Positions 25,544-35,556 are shown, numbered from the stretch's first letter. The stretch is DNA of 64,000 nt from Ruminococcus sp. (GCA_029062165.1 JAIDQQ010000023.1:186001-250000); one strand, 5' to 3'. Notes: a model not told the origin generated them from the letters alone. Program-made: numbers and translations.

Positions 25544-28168
25544 ATGGAGAACAGAAACTATGAAATAGTTGACAGCGTCGAAAAACTCGAAAGTGCGATA
25601 CAAAAAGTACGTAAAGCACAGAAAATTTTTTCGACGTACACACAAGAACAGGTTGACAGGATTTTTCTGTCGGCATCATCGGCAGTCAACAGGGAACGCA
25701 TATACCTTGCTAAACTCGCCGTCGAAGAAACCGGCATGGGAATAGTCGAGGACAAAGTAATTAAAAATCATTACGCTTCCGAGTACATTTATAATAAGTA
25801 CAGAAATACTAAAACTTGTGGTGTAATCGAAGAAAATTCCGCATACGGTACTAAGACTATCGCCGAACCGATAGGCGTTATATCCGCAGTAATCCCGACA
25901 ACAAATCCCACTTCAACGGCTATCTTTAAAACTCTTTTAGCACTCAAAACTCGTAACGGTATTATAATAAGTCCGCACCCACGTGCAAAGAAATCCACTA
26001 TAGAAGCCGCTAAAATCGTACTGGAATCCGCAGTAAAAGCCGGAGCTCCGGAAGATATTATTGCATGGATAGATGTACCCAGTCTTGAAATGACTAATCT
26101 TGTAATGCGTGAATCCGATATTATTCTTGCTACCGGCGGTCCTGGTATGGTGAAATCTGCCTATTCAAGCGGTAAACCAGCGTTAGGTGTCGGAGCAGGT
26201 AACACACCGGCTATCATTGACGATTCCGCCGATATTGTACTTGCGGTAAATTCGATAATCCATTCAAAAACTTTTGATAATGGTATGATATGTGCTTCCG
26301 AACAGTCCGTTATAGTCCTCGAAAATATCTATGATAAAGTAAAGGCTGAATTTTCCGCAAGAGGTTGTTATTTTCTGAATCCCGAAGAAACCGAAAAAGT
26401 CCGTAAGACTATTCTGATAAACGGTTCACTTAATGCGAAAATAGTCGGACAAAGTGCGTACAGAATAGCAGAACTCGCCGGAATAAGCGTACCGGACGGA
26501 ACTAAAATTCTTATCGGAGAGGTAGAAAGTACAGAACTTTCCGAAGAATTTGCACATGAAAAATTATCGCCGGTACTCGCTATGTACAAAGCTACAGACA
26601 TTCAGGACGCATTTTCCAAAGCTGAAAAACTTATCGCCGATGGTGGTTATGGTCATACATCTTCAATATATATTGACGTCAGGAATCAATCCGAAAAACT
26701 TTCCGAATTTCAAAGCCGTATGAAAACGTGTCGTATTCTCGTGAATACACCGTCATCACAGGGCGGTATAGGAGATATATATAATTTCAATCTCGCACCG
26801 TCGCTGACACTCGGGTGTGGTTCGTGGGGTGGAAACTCTATAAGCGAAAACGTCGGTGTAAAGCATTTGTTGAATATAAAGACCGTTGCGGACAGGAGGG
26901 AAAATATGTTGTGGTTCAGAGTGCCGGAAAAAATTTATATGAAACGTGGTTGTCTGCCGTTGGCACTCGACGAACTTTCCGGCAAAAAACGTGCATTTAT
27001 AGTCACGGATAAATTCCTGTACGAAAACGGTTATACAAAACCGATTTCCGATAAACTCGGAACAATGGGTATTCAGTACGCTGTTTTCTTCGATGTCGAA
27101 CCTGACCCCACACTTGAATGTGCGGTAAACGGTGCGAAACAGATGACGGCATTTAATCCTGATGTCATTATCGCACTTGGTGGCGGTTCGGCTATGGACG
27201 CCGGTAAAATTATGTGGGTACTTTACGAACACCCCGAAGCCGATTTCATGGATATGGCTATGCGATTCATGGATATAAGAAAAAGAGTATACAAATTCCC
27301 TAAAATGCGTGAAAAAGCGTCGTTTGTAGCGATACCGACTTCTGCCGGAACTGGTTCGGAAGTAACGCCTTTTGCGGTAATCACCGACGGCAAAACCGGT
27401 ATAAAATACCCTCTTGCCGATTACGAGTTATTACCGGATATGGCGATTATTGACGTAGATTTCCATATGTCCGCCCCGAAAGGTCTGACATCTGCTTCCG
27501 GTATTGACGCTGTCACACACGCTATCGAGGCTTATGGGTCAATGATGGCTACCGATTTTACGGACGGTCTGGCACTTAGGGCATTGAAGATTATTTTTGA
27601 ATATCTCCCGATAGCCTATGAAAATCCGGCAGATGTGGTAGCACGTGAAAAAATGGCAAATTCCGCTACTATGGCTGGTATGGCTTTTGCCAATGCATTT
27701 TTAGGAGTTTGTCACTCTATGGCACATAAATTAGGAGCGTTCCACCACCTGCCACACGGTATAGCAAACGCCCTGTTGATTGAAGAAGTAATGTGTTTCA
27801 ATGCTTCGGAAACTCCGGCAAAAATGGGTACGTTCTCGCAGTATGGCTATCCGCATACGCTTTCACGATACGCAGAAATAGCCGATTATTTAGGATTAGG
27901 CGGAAATTCCGATAATGAAAAACTCGATAATCTGATAAAGGCAATCCGTGAATTAAAGCATAAAATCAGCATAAAGGATACTATAGCGGATTACGGTATT
28001 GAAGAAAAAACTTTCCTTGAAACTCTCGACGTTATGACGGAGCAGGCGTTTGATGACCAATGCACAGGAGCGAATCCACGTTATCCGCTTATGTCGGAAA
28101 TAAAACAGATGTATCTGAATGCTTATTACGGAAAGACTTTTCAGGAAAAAGAATATCCCGAAATCTGA
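25544..28168 (+). CDS. adhE: Bifunctional acetaldehyde-CoA/alcohol dehydrogenase
   Basis: This 874-residue fermentation enzyme reduces acetyl-CoA to ethanol, oxidising two NADH. The N-terminal aldehyde dehydrogenase half has the catalytic Cys250 in NGMICASEQ. The C-terminal iron-dependent alcohol dehydrogenase half begins near 450, with the NAD-binding GGGSAMDAGK (546-555) and metal ligands in TSASGIDAVTHAIE, MAHKLGAFHHLPHG and nearby. Start ATG 25544 follows CTGGAGGA; an ATG at 25526 would overlap that site. The length is typical of AdhE. It is preceded by a Rex-type operator and followed 17 nt later by a kinase-like gene. Confidence 0.97.
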   Translation: MENRNYEIVDSVEKLESAIQKVRKAQKIFSTYTQEQVDRIFLSASSAVNRERIYLAKLAVEETGMGIVEDKVIKNHYASEYIYNKYRNTKTCGVIEENSAYGTKTIAEPIGVISAVIPTTNPTSTAIFKTLLALKTRNGIIISPHPRAKKSTIEAAKIVLESAVKAGAPEDIIAWIDVPSLEMTNLVMRESDIILATGGPGMVKSAYSSGKPALGVGAGNTPAIIDDSADIVLAVNSIIHSKTFDNGMICASEQSVIVLENIYDKVKAEFSARGCYFLNPEETEKVRKTILINGSLNAKIVGQSAYRIAELAGISVPDGTKILIGEVESTELSEEFAHEKLSPVLAMYKATDIQDAFSKAEKLIADGGYGHTSSIYIDVRNQSEKLSEFQSRMKTCRILVNTPSSQGGIGDIYNFNLAPSLTLGCGSWGGNSISENVGVKHLLNIKTVADRRENMLWFRVPEKIYMKRGCLPLALDELSGKKRAFIVTDKFLYENGYTKPISDKLGTMGIQYAVFFDVEPDPTLECAVNGAKQMTAFNPDVIIALGGGSAMDAGKIMWVLYEHPEADFMDMAMRFMDIRKRVYKFPKMREKASFVAIPTSAGTGSEVTPFAVITDGKTGIKYPLADYELLPDMAIIDVDFHMSAPKGLTSASGIDAVTHAIEAYGSMMATDFTDGLALRALKIIFEYLPIAYENPADVVAREKMANSATMAGMAFANAFLGVCHSMAHKLGAFHHLPHGIANALLIEEVMCFNASETPAKMGTFSQYGYPHTLSRYAEIADYLGLGGNSDNEKLDNLIKAIRELKHKISIKDTIADYGIEEKTFLETLDVMTEQAFDDQCTGANPRYPLMSEIKQMYLNAYYGKTFQEKEYPEI

Positions 28169-28185
28169 AAGGAGGTAAATTTTTT

Positions 28186-28935
28186 ATGAATACAGAAAAT
28201 ATAATCGCTGAAAGAATTAACAAGAAAATCTATCGTGACGGCGATAAGGTCATAAAACTTTTCAGTGAGGACTATTCAAGGGCGGACGTTCTTAATGAAG
28301 CCCTCAATCATGCACGTGCGGAAGAAACAGGGCTGAATATTCCGGAACTCTATGAAGTAACCAGAATAGATGGTCAGTGGGCTATAGTCATGGAGTATAT
28401 CGAGGGCGATAATATAGCCGATTTGATAGCATCCAATCCGGCAAAATACGACGAATATATGAATCTTTTTGTAGATATTCAGATGCAAATTCATTCAAAA
28501 CGCTCACCGTTATTAAGTCAGTTAAAGGACAAAATGAACCGGAAAATAAGTCTGACTGAACTTGATGACACTACAAAATACGAATTATATACACGTCTTG
28601 CAAGTACTCCGAATCATAACAAACTCTGCCATGGTGACTATACCCCCTCTAACGTAATCATAAAGCCGGACGGTACACCTTATATCCTTGACTGGTCACA
28701 CGCTACACAAGGTAACGCCTCCGCCGACGTCGCAAGGACTTATTTAAGATTCTGTCTTAAAGGCAATGTAGAGGGTGCTGAAAAATATCTTGACTTATTC
28801 TGTAAGAAAAGCGGTACAGCCAAAAAATATGTACAGTCATGGTGTCCGATAGTAGCGGCTTCGCAGTCCGTCAAGAAAAACCATAAGGAACGTGATATAT
28901 TACTTTCGTGGGTGAACGTCGTTGACTACAGCTGA
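28186..28935 (+). CDS. Aminoglycoside phosphotransferase/choline-kinase-like protein
   Basis: This 249-residue small-molecule kinase fold has a short glycine-poor N-lobe with VIKLFSEDYSR and the hinge VMEYIEGDN. The catalytic loop is CHGDYTPSNVII and the metal site YILDWSHA. The start is ATG 28186 behind AAAGGAGGT, 17 nt after adhE; a longer reading from 28060 lies inside adhE. The substrate is unknown. The catalytic residues are intact, so it should be active. A strong terminator follows. Coexpression with adhE is likely but not functionally explained. Confidence 0.82.
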   Translation: MNTENIIAERINKKIYRDGDKVIKLFSEDYSRADVLNEALNHARAEETGLNIPELYEVTRIDGQWAIVMEYIEGDNIADLIASNPAKYDEYMNLFVDIQMQIHSKRSPLLSQLKDKMNRKISLTELDDTTKYELYTRLASTPNHNKLCHGDYTPSNVIIKPDGTPYILDWSHATQGNASADVARTYLRFCLKGNVEGAEKYLDLFCKKSGTAKKYVQSWCPIVAASQSVKKNHKERDILLSWVNVVDYS

Positions 28936-28943
28936 TTTTTTCG

Positions 28944-28969
28944 GGACAGGTGAAAACCTGTCCTTTTTT
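28944..28969 (+). terminator. Terminator of the adhE operon
   Basis: A perfect stem GGACAGGT-GAAA-ACCTGTCC is followed by TTTTTT. The GAAA tetraloop makes it very stable. Confidence 0.95.
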
Positions 28970-28990
28970 ATAATATTTTGGATTTTTCTA

Positions 28991-29019
28991 TTGAAATTAA
29001 AATCATTAAGTGGTATAAT
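28991..29019 (+). promoter_or_regulatory. Promoter of the VanY-type lipoprotein gene
   Basis: TTGAAA (28991-28996), a 17-bp spacer and TATAAT (29014-29019). Confidence 0.8.
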
Positions 29020-29053
29020 ATTTATTATAGCTGAAAAAAAGGAAGGATTTTAT

Positions 29054-30073
29054 ATGAAAAAAAATGTCATGCTTGCGTTGTTGCTTGCCGGTATGTGTAC
29101 GCTTTCGGCGTGCGGTAAGGACAGCGATTCTGCCGGAATATCTATCAATCAGGGTACTATAAATGAAGATGTCCCTGAAAACAATATACAGACAGATGTA
29201 CAGAATGGTTACATTGCTACTGGCGGTATGGAAACTCCGGAAGTACCTGTTGATGTTCCGGCAACTCCCGAAACACCTGTAGAAATATCGCCTGAAGTAC
29301 CTGCTCCGGAAACGTCGGAAACTCCGATAGAAGTAGTGCCGGAACAGGTTGCAGAAGATACTGAAAATACTGATACTCCTGAAACACCTGTTGATGATAC
29401 TTCAACGCCGTCAGTTATAGATTATACACCGGAAACCGCTAAAGCCGGTACACCAGCTTCAACCGCTGTACTTCCGGCAAACGCTCCCACACCTGACGAT
29501 TATAATTATGGTGCTTCTCCTGTAGTATACGATATTCCGGGGATAAAATATATTGACAATGTTCTTATTGCAAATAAGTCATATAGTCTTCCGGCTGACT
29601 TCTATCCGGAACTTGACCCGACTTGTCTTAACCAGTTCTATAAATTACAGAATGATGCCTCATATGAGGGTCTGAATATATATCTTTCGTCGGGATTCCG
29701 TTCATATGATACTCAAGACTATATATATAATGACTACGTTTCAAGAGACGGTCAGGAAGTTGCCGATACGTATTCCGCACGCCCCGGATTTTCTGAACAT
29801 CAGTCCGGACTTGCTATAGACGTCAATCAGATTGACGATACTTTTATAGGCACTCCGGAAGCTATATGGTTAGAGCAACACTGTTGGGAATACGGTTTTA
29901 TTTTACGTTATCCGCAGTCAAAACAGGATATAACAGGTTATAAATACGAATCGTGGCATATACGCTATGTGGGTACGGATATGTCTTATAAGATTCACAA
30001 CAAGGCACTCGAAATGAATGACCCGTATCTTACTCTTGAAGAGTATTTCGGCATAGATTCATATTATCATTGA
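29054..30073 (+). CDS. D-alanyl-D-alanine carboxypeptidase lipoprotein (VanY/M15 family)
   Basis: This 339-residue protein has a lipobox LSACG and a long Pro/Glu/Thr/Val-rich spacer (about 45-150) that places the enzyme in the wall. The M15B peptidase domain has SGFRSYDTQ, the zinc-binding SEHQSGLAIDVNQ (His and Asp), and ESWHIRYVG (second His). It should trim the terminal D-Ala of peptidoglycan stem peptides. Start ATG 29054 follows AAGGAAGGA; a longer reading from 28922 crosses the terminator. No van resistance genes are nearby, so a housekeeping role is likelier than glycopeptide resistance. Confidence 0.9.
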   Translation: MKKNVMLALLLAGMCTLSACGKDSDSAGISINQGTINEDVPENNIQTDVQNGYIATGGMETPEVPVDVPATPETPVEISPEVPAPETSETPIEVVPEQVAEDTENTDTPETPVDDTSTPSVIDYTPETAKAGTPASTAVLPANAPTPDDYNYGASPVVYDIPGIKYIDNVLIANKSYSLPADFYPELDPTCLNQFYKLQNDASYEGLNIYLSSGFRSYDTQDYIYNDYVSRDGQEVADTYSARPGFSEHQSGLAIDVNQIDDTFIGTPEAIWLEQHCWEYGFILRYPQSKQDITGYKYESWHIRYVGTDMSYKIHNKALEMNDPYLTLEEYFGIDSYYH

Positions 30074-30092
30074 TTTCAGGAGGTATTTTTTT

Positions 30093-31562
30093 ATGGCTGT
30101 CAATAAAATAGGTTTCGACAATGACAAGTATTTACGTATGCAGTCCGAACACATAAGGGAACGTATTTCGCACTTCGGTGACAAACTCTATCTTGAGTTC
30201 GGTGGAAAACTCTTTGACGACTTTCACGCTTCGAGGGTTCTTCCAGGATTCAAGCCCGACAGTAAATTACAGATGCTCTTACAGTTGAAAGACGAGGCGG
30301 AAATTGTAATCGTAATAAATGCCGGTGACATAGAAAAAAATAAAGTCCGTGGCGATTTAGGTATAACTTACGACGTCGATGTTATAAGGCTTTTCAATGT
30401 ATTCACGAAAATAGGGCTTTATGTAAGCAGTGTAGTACTTACACAGTACGATAACCAGCCTACCGCCGACGCTTTTCAGAACAGACTTGAAGCACTCGGA
30501 GTAAAAGTATATCATCACTATCGCATAAAAGGTTATCCGTCCAACCTCGAAAGAATTATAAGCGATAAAGGTTACGGAAAAAACGACTATATTGAAACAT
30601 CACGTAAACTTGTTGTGGTGACCGCTCCCGGACCTGGTAGCGGTAAAATGGCGACGTGTCTTTCACAGATTTATCACGAACACAAAAGAGGTATAAATGC
30701 CGGTTACGCAAAATTCGAGACTTTCCCTATATGGAACATACCATTAAGACACCCTGTAAATATCGCATACGAGGCGGCTACTGCTGACCTCAATGATGTG
30801 AACATGATTGACCCCTTTCATTTGGAAGCATACGGAAAAACTACGGTAAATTACAATCGTGATATTGAAATTTTTCCTGTACTCAATGCAATGTTTGAGA
30901 ATATTTTAGGCGAATCCCCTTATAAATCGCCTACCGATATGGGCGTAAATATGGCAGGTAACTGCATTGTTGATAATGATGTTGTAAAGCAGGCATCTAA
31001 AGACGAGATTATAAGACGTTACTATACTGCAATGTGCGATAACAAAAAGGGAATCATTTCAGAAGACGAGGTCTATAAACTGGAGCTTCTCATGAAACAG
31101 GCAAAAATTACGGTAAATGACAGAAAAGTTGTATCGGTGGCACTTGCTCGTGAACAGGAAACAAATGCTCCGGCTACTGCTATGGAACTGCCGGACGGTA
31201 CTATTCTGACCGGTCGCACTTCGGAAATGTTAGGGGCATCATCAGCCCTGCTCCTGAACGCTCTGAAACATTTAGGCGGTATTCCCGACGACGTTCTTAT
31301 GATGTCACCGGACGTTATCGAACCTATTCAGAATCTGAAAGTAAAGCATTTAGGTAATAATAATCCTCGTATACATACCGACGAAACTTTAATAGCACTT
31401 TCAATCTGTGCGAATACCGACGAAAACGCTAAAAAAGCTATGGAACAGATTTCTAAACTCCGTGGCTGTGAAGTACATTCCACCGTTATACTTTCGGCAG
31501 TAGACGAGAGAATTTTCAAGCGTCTTGGCGTAAATCTTACTTGTGAGCCGAAATATCAATGA
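30093..31562 (+). CDS. DUF1846-family protein
   Basis: This 489-residue protein matches the DUF1846 family, which is widespread in Firmicutes and gut anaerobes. Recognisable stretches are FGGKLFDDFHASRVLPGF, a nucleotide-loop-like APGPGSGKMATCLSQIYHEHKRG (about 178-200) and DGTILTGRTSEMLGASSA. Structures of this family are known but the biochemical role is not settled. A CAGGAGGT ribosome site precedes the ATG. Its stop overlaps the next small gene by 4 bp. Confidence 0.85.
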   Translation: MAVNKIGFDNDKYLRMQSEHIRERISHFGDKLYLEFGGKLFDDFHASRVLPGFKPDSKLQMLLQLKDEAEIVIVINAGDIEKNKVRGDLGITYDVDVIRLFNVFTKIGLYVSSVVLTQYDNQPTADAFQNRLEALGVKVYHHYRIKGYPSNLERIISDKGYGKNDYIETSRKLVVVTAPGPGSGKMATCLSQIYHEHKRGINAGYAKFETFPIWNIPLRHPVNIAYEAATADLNDVNMIDPFHLEAYGKTTVNYNRDIEIFPVLNAMFENILGESPYKSPTDMGVNMAGNCIVDNDVVKQASKDEIIRRYYTAMCDNKKGIISEDEVYKLELLMKQAKITVNDRKVVSVALAREQETNAPATAMELPDGTILTGRTSEMLGASSALLLNALKHLGGIPDDVLMMSPDVIEPIQNLKVKHLGNNNPRIHTDETLIALSICANTDENAKKAMEQISKLRGCEVHSTVILSAVDERIFKRLGVNLTCEPKYQ

Positions 31563-31780
31563 TGGTATACTGTCCGTTTTGTATAGGTAATGGCTTGATA
31601 TATAAAGCTGTTATCAAGGTTACAGGAGATATAATATATATCTGTGATGAATGTGATATGGTATGGAAAACTACAGATATAACAGAGGAAAATTGTTTTA
31701 CTTTTAGAGAAATAATGTCCGCTTTAGGTAGAAAAGATTTATGGTCTGAACTTTCAGATATTACACCTTTAGAAAAATAG
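31559..31780 (+). CDS. Small zinc-ribbon-like protein
   Basis: This 73-residue protein has the paired knuckles CPFC and CDEC about 25 residues apart, which should bind one zinc. The remainder is short strands and a helix, with tryptophans in DMVWKTT and DLWSELS. The ATG overlaps the upstream stop (ATGA), and a second ATG follows immediately at 31562. Similar small zinc-ribbon proteins occur as hypothetical genes, sometimes beside toxin immunity genes. No function can be assigned. Confidence 0.6.
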   Translation: MMVYCPFCIGNGLIYKAVIKVTGDIIYICDECDMVWKTTDITEENCFTFREIMSALGRKDLWSELSDITPLEK

Positions 31781-31800
31781 ATTTTATAACAAAAAATAAA

Positions 31801-31828
31801 GCACACCAGTTAAGGTGTGCCTTTTTTT
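31801..31828 (+). terminator. Terminator after the DUF1846 operon
   Basis: A perfect 7-bp stem GCACACC/GGTGTGC with a 6-nt loop is followed by seven T. Confidence 0.9.
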
Positions 31829-31848
31829 GCGTTTGGCGTGTTAATTTG

Positions 31849-32139
31849 TTATTCTGTAATTATTTCACCTGTATTAAGGTATATCGAAAGATATTCCGGT
31901 ATATTTTCTGGACTGTCCAAAGAAATTATAATAGTTTTATTATTACTTAAATAAAAATACAAATAAATTTCATTACTATACTTTATTTTTATGATTTTAC
32001 AGTTTATTACGGAATCAAATATTTCCGAATTTACATTACCATAAATATTAACAGTTCCTTTATCGGTTAAAATCTGCCAGTAATCGTATATATTATTTAT
32101 TCCGGTAATTTCCGCACCTATCAGTTTTTCAAGTAACAT
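31849..32139 (-). CDS. Unknown small protein after DAHP synthase
   Basis: This 96-residue protein looks like a small beta-rich domain: AEITGINNIYDYWQILTDKG, many Ile/Tyr/Asn, and ends in PEYLSIYLNTGEIITE. No membrane segment. Its ATG overlaps the DAHP synthase stop, so it is the last gene of the leftward aroC operon. The pattern recalls immunity-type or SUKH-like small proteins, but I cannot place it in a family. Lower GC than its neighbours. Confidence 0.55.
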   Translation of the reverse strand: MLLEKLIGAEITGINNIYDYWQILTDKGTVNIYGNVNSEIFDSVINCKIIKIKYSNEIYLYFYLSNNKTIIISLDSPENIPEYLSIYLNTGEIITE

Positions 32140-33167
32140 CAGAGCAGGTCAGCGATTTCGTAAATGAGTTTTTCGGATTTTTCCCAGCCTAAACACGGGT
32201 CTGTAATGGATTTTCCGTAAATATTTTCGCCTATTTTCTGTGAACCGTCCTCGATATAGCTTTCAATCATAAGTCCCTTGACAAGTTTCTTTATATCGTC
32301 GCTGTGTCTCATACTATGCAGTATTTCCTTAGCAATACGAATCTGTTCATTGTACTGTTTTCCGGAATTTGAATGGTTTGTATCTACTATCAGTGCCGGA
32401 TTGAGTAAGTTTTTCTGTGCGTATGTGTCGGAAAGCCTTATTAAATCCTCATAGTGATAGTTAGGGAATGAATTTCCCCTGTCGTCGACGTACCCACGGA
32501 GTATAGCGTGGGCGTATGGATTACCGTCGCTTTTAGCTTCGCAACCTCTGTATATGAATGCGTGTGAATGCTGTGCGGCAGTTATGGCGTTCATCATTAC
32601 CGATATATCGCCGGAAGTGGGATTCTTCATACCTACCGGAATATTTACACCACTCGATACAAGTCTATGCTGTTGATTTTCCACAGACCTCGCACCTATT
32701 GCGATATATGCAAGTAAATCGTCAAGATAGCTGTAATTCTCCGGATATAACATCTCGTCGGCACTCGTGAAACCTGTTTCCGCTAACGCTCTTATATGCA
32801 GATTCCGGACAGCTATTACACCGCTTTTCAAATCGGGCATACCGGTGGGGTTAGGCTGATGCAACATACCTTTGTAACCGTCACCAGTGGTACGAGGTTT
32901 ACCGGTGTAAATTCTCGGTATTATGAAAATTTTATCCTTGACCTTTTCCTGAACTTCTCGGAGTCGTGTTATATAATCAAGTACACTGTCTTCACGGTCT
33001 GCGGAACAAGGTCCTATAATAAGGATAAATTTGTTTTCCTCACCACTGAAAATCTTTTTTATTTCCTCGTCACGTTGTGACTTTATGTCAATTAATTCCT
33101 GTGGAAGTGGGTGTGCGGATTTTATTTCACTGGGATGTGGGAGTTCCCTTATAATATTCATAGCCAT
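32139..33167 (-). CDS. aroG: 3-deoxy-7-phosphoheptulonate (DAHP) synthase, AroG type
   Basis: This 342-residue type I-alpha DAHP synthase condenses phosphoenolpyruvate and erythrose 4-phosphate, the entry step of the shikimate pathway. Family motifs are present: IIGPCSADREDS, PRTTGDGYKGM, NPTGMPDLKSG, ARSVENQQHR, GMKNPTSGD and VDTNHSNSGKQ. The start could be ATG 33167 or the in-frame ATG at 33161. It lies 26 bp downstream of aroC on the same strand. Feedback specificity (Phe, Tyr or Trp) cannot be read. Confidence 0.95.
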   Translation of the reverse strand: MAMNIIRELPHPSEIKSAHPLPQELIDIKSQRDEEIKKIFSGEENKFILIIGPCSADREDSVLDYITRLREVQEKVKDKIFIIPRIYTGKPRTTGDGYKGMLHQPNPTGMPDLKSGVIAVRNLHIRALAETGFTSADEMLYPENYSYLDDLLAYIAIGARSVENQQHRLVSSGVNIPVGMKNPTSGDISVMMNAITAAQHSHAFIYRGCEAKSDGNPYAHAILRGYVDDRGNSFPNYHYEDLIRLSDTYAQKNLLNPALIVDTNHSNSGKQYNEQIRIAKEILHSMRHSDDIKKLVKGLMIESYIEDGSQKIGENIYGKSITDPCLGWEKSEKLIYEIADLL

Positions 33168-33193
33168 AATTTAAAAAATTTCCTTTCTTCTGA

Positions 33194-34294
33194 TTATTCT
33201 GCAATCCAGTCCGTACCGTATCTTAATGCTAACTGGTCACATAAAACAAGTGCCGTAACGCTATCTATAACCACTCTTGCACGGTGTACTATGGCAGGGT
33301 CATGACGTCCCTTTATCTGTAAAGTAGTTTCCTGCATGGTGTTGAGGTCAATAGTTTCCTGCTCCTTGTATATCGACGGCGTAGGCTTTACAGCGGTACG
33401 GAATAAAATGGGCATACCGTTTGTGATACCGCCTAAGATTCCGCCGTTATGATTCGTTTTTGTACAGATTTTTCCGTTTTCGGTACAGTAAGCATCATTA
33501 GCGGTACTGCCGTATTTTTCCGTAATCCCGAAACCGTCGCCAAACTCGACCCCCTTTACAGCCGGTACACTGAAAAGTATATGCGAAAGTACGCCCTCTA
33601 TCGTATCAAACCACGGTTCGCCGATACCTGCCGGAAAACCTGTCACGACTGTTTCGAGAGTACCGCCGACACTATCGCCGTTTCTTTTTGCATTTTCTAT
33701 TTTTTCGGTCATGGCGGATTTTGAATTTTCGTCAAGTACCGCAAAATCAAGATTATTAAGAGTGTTTATATCTTCCGTCAGATTGTCAAAATCTCTGTCA
33801 CGGACACCGGCACACGTAAGTATATGCGTACCGATATTTATTCCCTTTTTTCTAAGTGCTTTTATAACAACCGCTCCGGAAGCAACAAGTCCGGCGGTTA
33901 TACGTCCTGAAAAGTGTCCGCCACCTCGGAAATCCTGATAACCATGATACTTCATCTGTGCGGTATAGTCGGCGTGTCCTGGACGTGCTTTGTAGGCGAG
34001 TTCGCCGTAATCCTTACTTCTTGTATCATTGTTTTCGATTATAAACGTAATGGGCGTACCGGTAGTCTTACCGTTAAATACTCCGCTTACTATTCTTACT
34101 TTATCGGATTCCCGACGTGCTGTAGATAACGCCCCGACTGATTTTCTTAACTCCATTTGTGAGGCTATAAAATCTTCGTCGACTTCTATTCCAGATGCCA
34201 GACCGTCGAGAACTGCACCTATCATTATTCCGTGACTTTCGCCGAAAATTGTAACCGATACGCTTTCACCAAATGTATTTTTCAAATAAATCAT
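33194..34294 (-). CDS. aroC: Chorismate synthase
   Basis: This 366-residue FMN-dependent enzyme makes chorismate from EPSP. It shows the family start GESVSVTIFGESHG, then PGHADYTAQMKYHGYQDFRGGGHFSGR and GGITNGMPI. It leads an operon with DAHP synthase, placing both ends of the shikimate pathway under one promoter. The product feeds the trp operon and FolC-dependent folate synthesis. Confidence 0.96.
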   Translation of the reverse strand: MIYLKNTFGESVSVTIFGESHGIMIGAVLDGLASGIEVDEDFIASQMELRKSVGALSTARRESDKVRIVSGVFNGKTTGTPITFIIENNDTRSKDYGELAYKARPGHADYTAQMKYHGYQDFRGGGHFSGRITAGLVASGAVVIKALRKKGINIGTHILTCAGVRDRDFDNLTEDINTLNNLDFAVLDENSKSAMTEKIENAKRNGDSVGGTLETVVTGFPAGIGEPWFDTIEGVLSHILFSVPAVKGVEFGDGFGITEKYGSTANDAYCTENGKICTKTNHNGGILGGITNGMPILFRTAVKPTPSIYKEQETIDLNTMQETTLQIKGRHDPAIVHRARVVIDSVTALVLCDQLALRYGTDWIAE

Positions 34295-34304
34295 CTCCCA
34301 CGAA

Positions 34305-34333
34305 ATTATAACATATATTACAGATTATGTCAA
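34305..34333 (-). promoter_or_regulatory. aroC operon promoter
   Basis: On the minus strand, TTGACA (34328-34333), a 17-bp spacer and TATAAT (34305-34310). The -35 lies inside the last codons of coaBC. The very short leader carries no obvious riboswitch or T-box. Confidence 0.85.
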
Positions 34334-35536
34334 CTGATTGTTTCGTCTGTATAACTCGTCAAGACGGGTCAGAATAATTCCGGCAACCTCTTCTTTCGAC
34401 ATTTTCGGAAGTTCTTCCGTATTATTATCCGTTATCAGCGTGACTATATTTGTATCTGTCCCGAAACCTGCTCCGGAAGTCTTCAGCGAATTTGCACAAA
34501 TCATCTGACATTTTTTCCTGTCGAATTTTTTACGTGAATTTTCAATAACGTTTTCGGTTTCCATGGAAAATCCGCATATTATCTGATTATTAGGTCTGTG
34601 TTCGCCTATATACTGGAGTATATCTTTAGTACGTTTCAGCGGTATCGACATTTCACCATCTGATTTTTTTATTTTGTTGTCGGCGGTAGTTATGGGTGTA
34701 TAATCTGCTACTGCACCGGCTTTTATTATAATGTCAAAATTTTTCTGACGTTCCGTTACTGCTCTGAACATTTCTTCCGCCGATTCAGCTTTTACGACGT
34801 CGATAAACATAGGCGGTCTGACCTCTGTATGTCCGGTAATTACGGTAACTTCCGCACCTCTTAACATGGCTATCCTCGCAAGTGCGTATCCCATTTTTCC
34901 GCTTGAATGATTAGTTATAAAACGTACAGGGTCAATATTTTCACGAGTAGCTCCGGCAGTAATCATAATTTTACGTCCCTGTAAATCCTTTTCAAACGCT
35001 ATCTCACGGATTATATATTCAAGTAAAGTTTCCTCGTCCGGAAGTTTTCCGTCACCAGTATCACGGTTGGCGAGCATACCATTTACTGCCGGTACTATTT
35101 CGTAGCCGAATTTTTTTAATTTATTTATGTTATTCTGTACTATCGGATTGTGTATCATATTATGATTCATTGCCGGTGCGATTATTTTCTTACATGTACA
35201 CGCCATAACGGTAGTAGTCAACATATCGTCAGCGATACCGTTTGCAATTTTCCCGATTACATTCGCTGATGCCGGAGCAATCATTACGACGTCTGCCTTT
35301 TTCGCTATTGCAACGTGTTCCACACTGTACTGAAAATTCCTGTCGAAAGTATCTATAAGACACTTGTTCTGTGTGAGGGTCTCGAAAGTAAGGGGGTGTA
35401 CGAAATTTGTGGAATTTTCCGTCATTGCGACGTGTACTTCCGCACCTAATTTTGTAAGCATTCGGGCGAGATTACATATCTTATATACCGCTATAGAGCC
35501 GGTAACGCCTAATAGTACTGTTTTTCCTGTAAGCAT
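34325..35536 (-). CDS. coaBC: Bifunctional phosphopantothenoylcysteine decarboxylase/synthetase
   Basis: This 403-residue protein carries two steps of coenzyme A synthesis. The N-terminal CoaC flavoprotein domain has GVTGSIAVYK, the catalytic His in HPLTFETL, PASANVIGKIANG and the substrate clamp PAMNHNMI. The C-terminal CoaB domain has ITAGATRENIDPVRFITNHSSGKMG. The length is standard. The coaX gene for type III pantothenate kinase is 2 kb away at 37487. Translation follows an AAAAGGAG site. Confidence 0.95.
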   Translation of the reverse strand: MLTGKTVLLGVTGSIAVYKICNLARMLTKLGAEVHVAMTENSTNFVHPLTFETLTQNKCLIDTFDRNFQYSVEHVAIAKKADVVMIAPASANVIGKIANGIADDMLTTTVMACTCKKIIAPAMNHNMIHNPIVQNNINKLKKFGYEIVPAVNGMLANRDTGDGKLPDEETLLEYIIREIAFEKDLQGRKIMITAGATRENIDPVRFITNHSSGKMGYALARIAMLRGAEVTVITGHTEVRPPMFIDVVKAESAEEMFRAVTERQKNFDIIIKAGAVADYTPITTADNKIKKSDGEMSIPLKRTKDILQYIGEHRPNNQIICGFSMETENVIENSRKKFDRKKCQMICANSLKTSGAGFGTDTNIVTLITDNNTEELPKMSKEEVAGIILTRLDELYRRNNQLT

Positions 35537-35556
35537 TTTAAATTCTCCTTTTAAAT

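Noticed and set aside
28922-29053. N-terminal extension of the VanY-type lipoprotein
   Set aside because: The extension crosses a strong terminator and a consensus promoter, and it would bury the lipoprotein signal.
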